Position numbers and translations under genes: made by a program
Shown here: piece after piece, positions 5,587 through 6,000 of the stretch
Position numbering within the stretch: position 1 is the first letter of the stretch
How the letters are laid out: every line of letters begins with the position of its first letter
NCBI GenBank assembly: GCA_934572445.1
Contig: CAKTLD010000108.1
Span: 1 to 6,000, forward strand
Direction of reading: 5' to 3'
Length of the DNA stretch: 6,000 nucleotides
Source: an uncultured Oscillospiraceae bacterium
Lineage (GTDB): Bacteria; Bacillota; Clostridia; Oscillospirales; Oscillospiraceae
Notes under the pieces: model-generated
The model's input: only the letters and a program-made list of their open reading frames with translations
Databases searched by the model: none
Told to the model about the DNA's origin: nothing

Positions 5587-5605
5587 ATCAGAAAGCTTTT
5601 CTGAT
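5587..5605. promoter_or_regulatory. Palindromic operator candidate upstream of the LysR gene
   Basis: ATCAGAAA-GCT-TTTCTGAT has perfect 8-base arms around a three-base centre. It lies four bases upstream of the -35 of the predicted LysR promoter, in the divergent intergenic region, where LysR-type proteins often bind to control themselves. The binding protein is not shown by the sequence. Confidence 0.5.
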
Positions 5606-5685
5606 ATCATTTTTGGGAAGCGCAAGCCTCTGCTCCGAGCACCAAAAGTTCTCTCATCAGAACCGGCTGCACGGGGAATCAAACG

Positions 5686-5703
5686 TGTCAAAATCATTTG
5701 ACA
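5686..5703. promoter_or_regulatory. Palindrome TGTCAAA-N4-TTTGACA overlapping a -35 element
   Basis: Perfect 7-base arms (5686-5692 and 5697-5703) around ATCA. The right arm contains a consensus -35, TTGACA (5698-5703), of a + strand promoter for the HTH gene. A protein bound here would cover the -35, as a repressor does. Confidence 0.5.
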
Positions 5704-5727
5704 TGCCCCTTTTCCCCGATGTAAAGT
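5698..5727 (+). promoter_or_regulatory. Likely promoter of the HTH gene
   Basis: Consensus TTGACA (5698-5703) is followed after 18 bases by TAAAGT (5722-5727, four of six matches); TGTAAA at 5720 with 16-base spacing is an alternative. Transcription would start around 5735 and run about 70 bases to the ATG at 5807. Confidence 0.45.
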
Positions 5728-5793
5728 AGCTTTGCTCGACAAGTCGTCCCGTTTTCGCTATGCTTCGGCCAGATCGAAGGAAACGCCATTTGC

Positions 5794-5800
5794 AGGAGGT
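5794..5800 (+). promoter_or_regulatory. Ribosome binding site of the HTH gene
   Basis: AGGAGGT ends 6 bases before ATG 5807, a near-perfect site that fixes this start. Confidence 0.8.
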
Positions 5801-5806
5801 CAGACC

Positions 5807-6000
5807 ATGGAACTTGGTAAACAGATCAAAGCGTGCCGCACAGCGCTCGCGCTCTCACAGGAGCAGCTTGCGGAAAAGGTCTATGTCACACGCCAGACCG
5901 TTTCCAACTGGGAGACTGGGAAAAGCTGTTATGAAATGACATTTTTCAATCGAAAAAGTCAACGAACTTTTACCCGTCAAATTGTGCAGAATACCAAACG
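5807..6000 (+). CDS. XRE/Cro-CI family HTH regulator, N-terminal part (runs off window; possibly disrupted)
   Basis: The first 40 residues (MELGKQIKACRTALALSQEQ, then LAEKVYVTRQTVSNWETGKS) are a typical XRE HTH domain, with helix 2 at about 17-25 and the recognition helix at about 28-36. Family members usually continue YPDI and then SLLxLSxLFxVSLDxL. Here residue 41 onward reads CYEMTFFNRKSQRTFTRQ and no longer resembles the family, although the frame stays open to the window end. Base composition changes at the same point: by hand count about 55% G+C in 5807-5926 against about 34% in 5927-6000. Either the gene is interrupted by an inserted AT-rich element or a rearrangement, or it has an unusual C-terminal part. 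No terminal repeat of an element can be identified, since the far end is outside the window. It is transcribed divergently from the LysR gene. Confidence 0.75.
   Translation, partial: MELGKQIKACRTALALSQEQLAEKVYVTRQTVSNWETGKSCYEMTFFNRKSQRTFTRQIVQNTK

Noticed and set aside
5514..5742. Short open frames on both strands in the LysR-HTH intergenic region
   Set aside because: No ribosome binding sites or recognisable products, and they overlap promoter-like elements and palindromes.
1..6000. CRISPR array, tRNA or rRNA genes
   Set aside because: No regularly spaced repeats and no cloverleaf or rRNA-like sequence were seen on either strand.

Overview
The window holds the 3' part of a glycine-reductase-type selenoprotein operon on the + strand. 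A convergent LysR-family regulator and the start of a divergent helix-turn-helix regulator follow. The genes are GC-rich with mostly G/C third positions, Shine-Dalgarno sites are strong (AAGGAG, AGGAGG), and the operon is an anaerobic Stickland amino-acid reductase. This points to a GC-rich anaerobic member of the Clostridia, such as a gut Oscillospiraceae-type bacterium. The taxon is inference from gene content and style, not from a marker gene.

Layout. 1-459: 3' end of thioredoxin reductase (trxB). 478-795: a small thioredoxin (trxA) with a C-V-P-C active site. 855-1325: selenoprotein A (grdA), read through an in-frame UGA at 984-986 (Sec44), with a SECIS-like hairpin over the UGA. 1326-1503: a structured intergenic region with a perfect 10-bp GC hairpin. 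1504-3045: grdC. 3057-4211: grdD. 4224-4517: an unrecognised 97-aa gene that closes the operon. 4535-4577: a strong terminator, apparently bidirectional. 4590-5489 (minus): a LysR-type regulator resembling those associated with selenium metabolism. 5490-5806: the divergent intergenic region with two palindromes and promoter-like elements. 5807-6000: the start of an XRE/Cro-CI type HTH protein, whose family-like sequence stops abruptly near 5927 where composition becomes AT-rich.

How it works together. NADPH reduces TrxB, which reduces TrxA, which re-reduces selenoprotein A. In the known mechanism, a substrate-specific protein B passes a carboxymethyl group to the selenol of GrdA. Protein C (GrdC plus GrdD) then takes the resulting acetyl group and releases acetyl phosphate for ATP synthesis. 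Proteins A and C and the thioredoxin pair are all here, but no protein B gene (grdB/grdE or the sarcosine and betaine equivalents) lies between trxB and the terminator. The window therefore shows the substrate-independent core of the pathway. The substrate-binding subunit must be upstream of the window or elsewhere, so the substrate (glycine, sarcosine or betaine) cannot be read from this sequence.

The most useful points for follow-up are the missing protein B, the unrecognised last gene of the operon, the structured grdA-grdC gap, the palindromes in the regulator intergenic region, and the possible disruption of the HTH gene.
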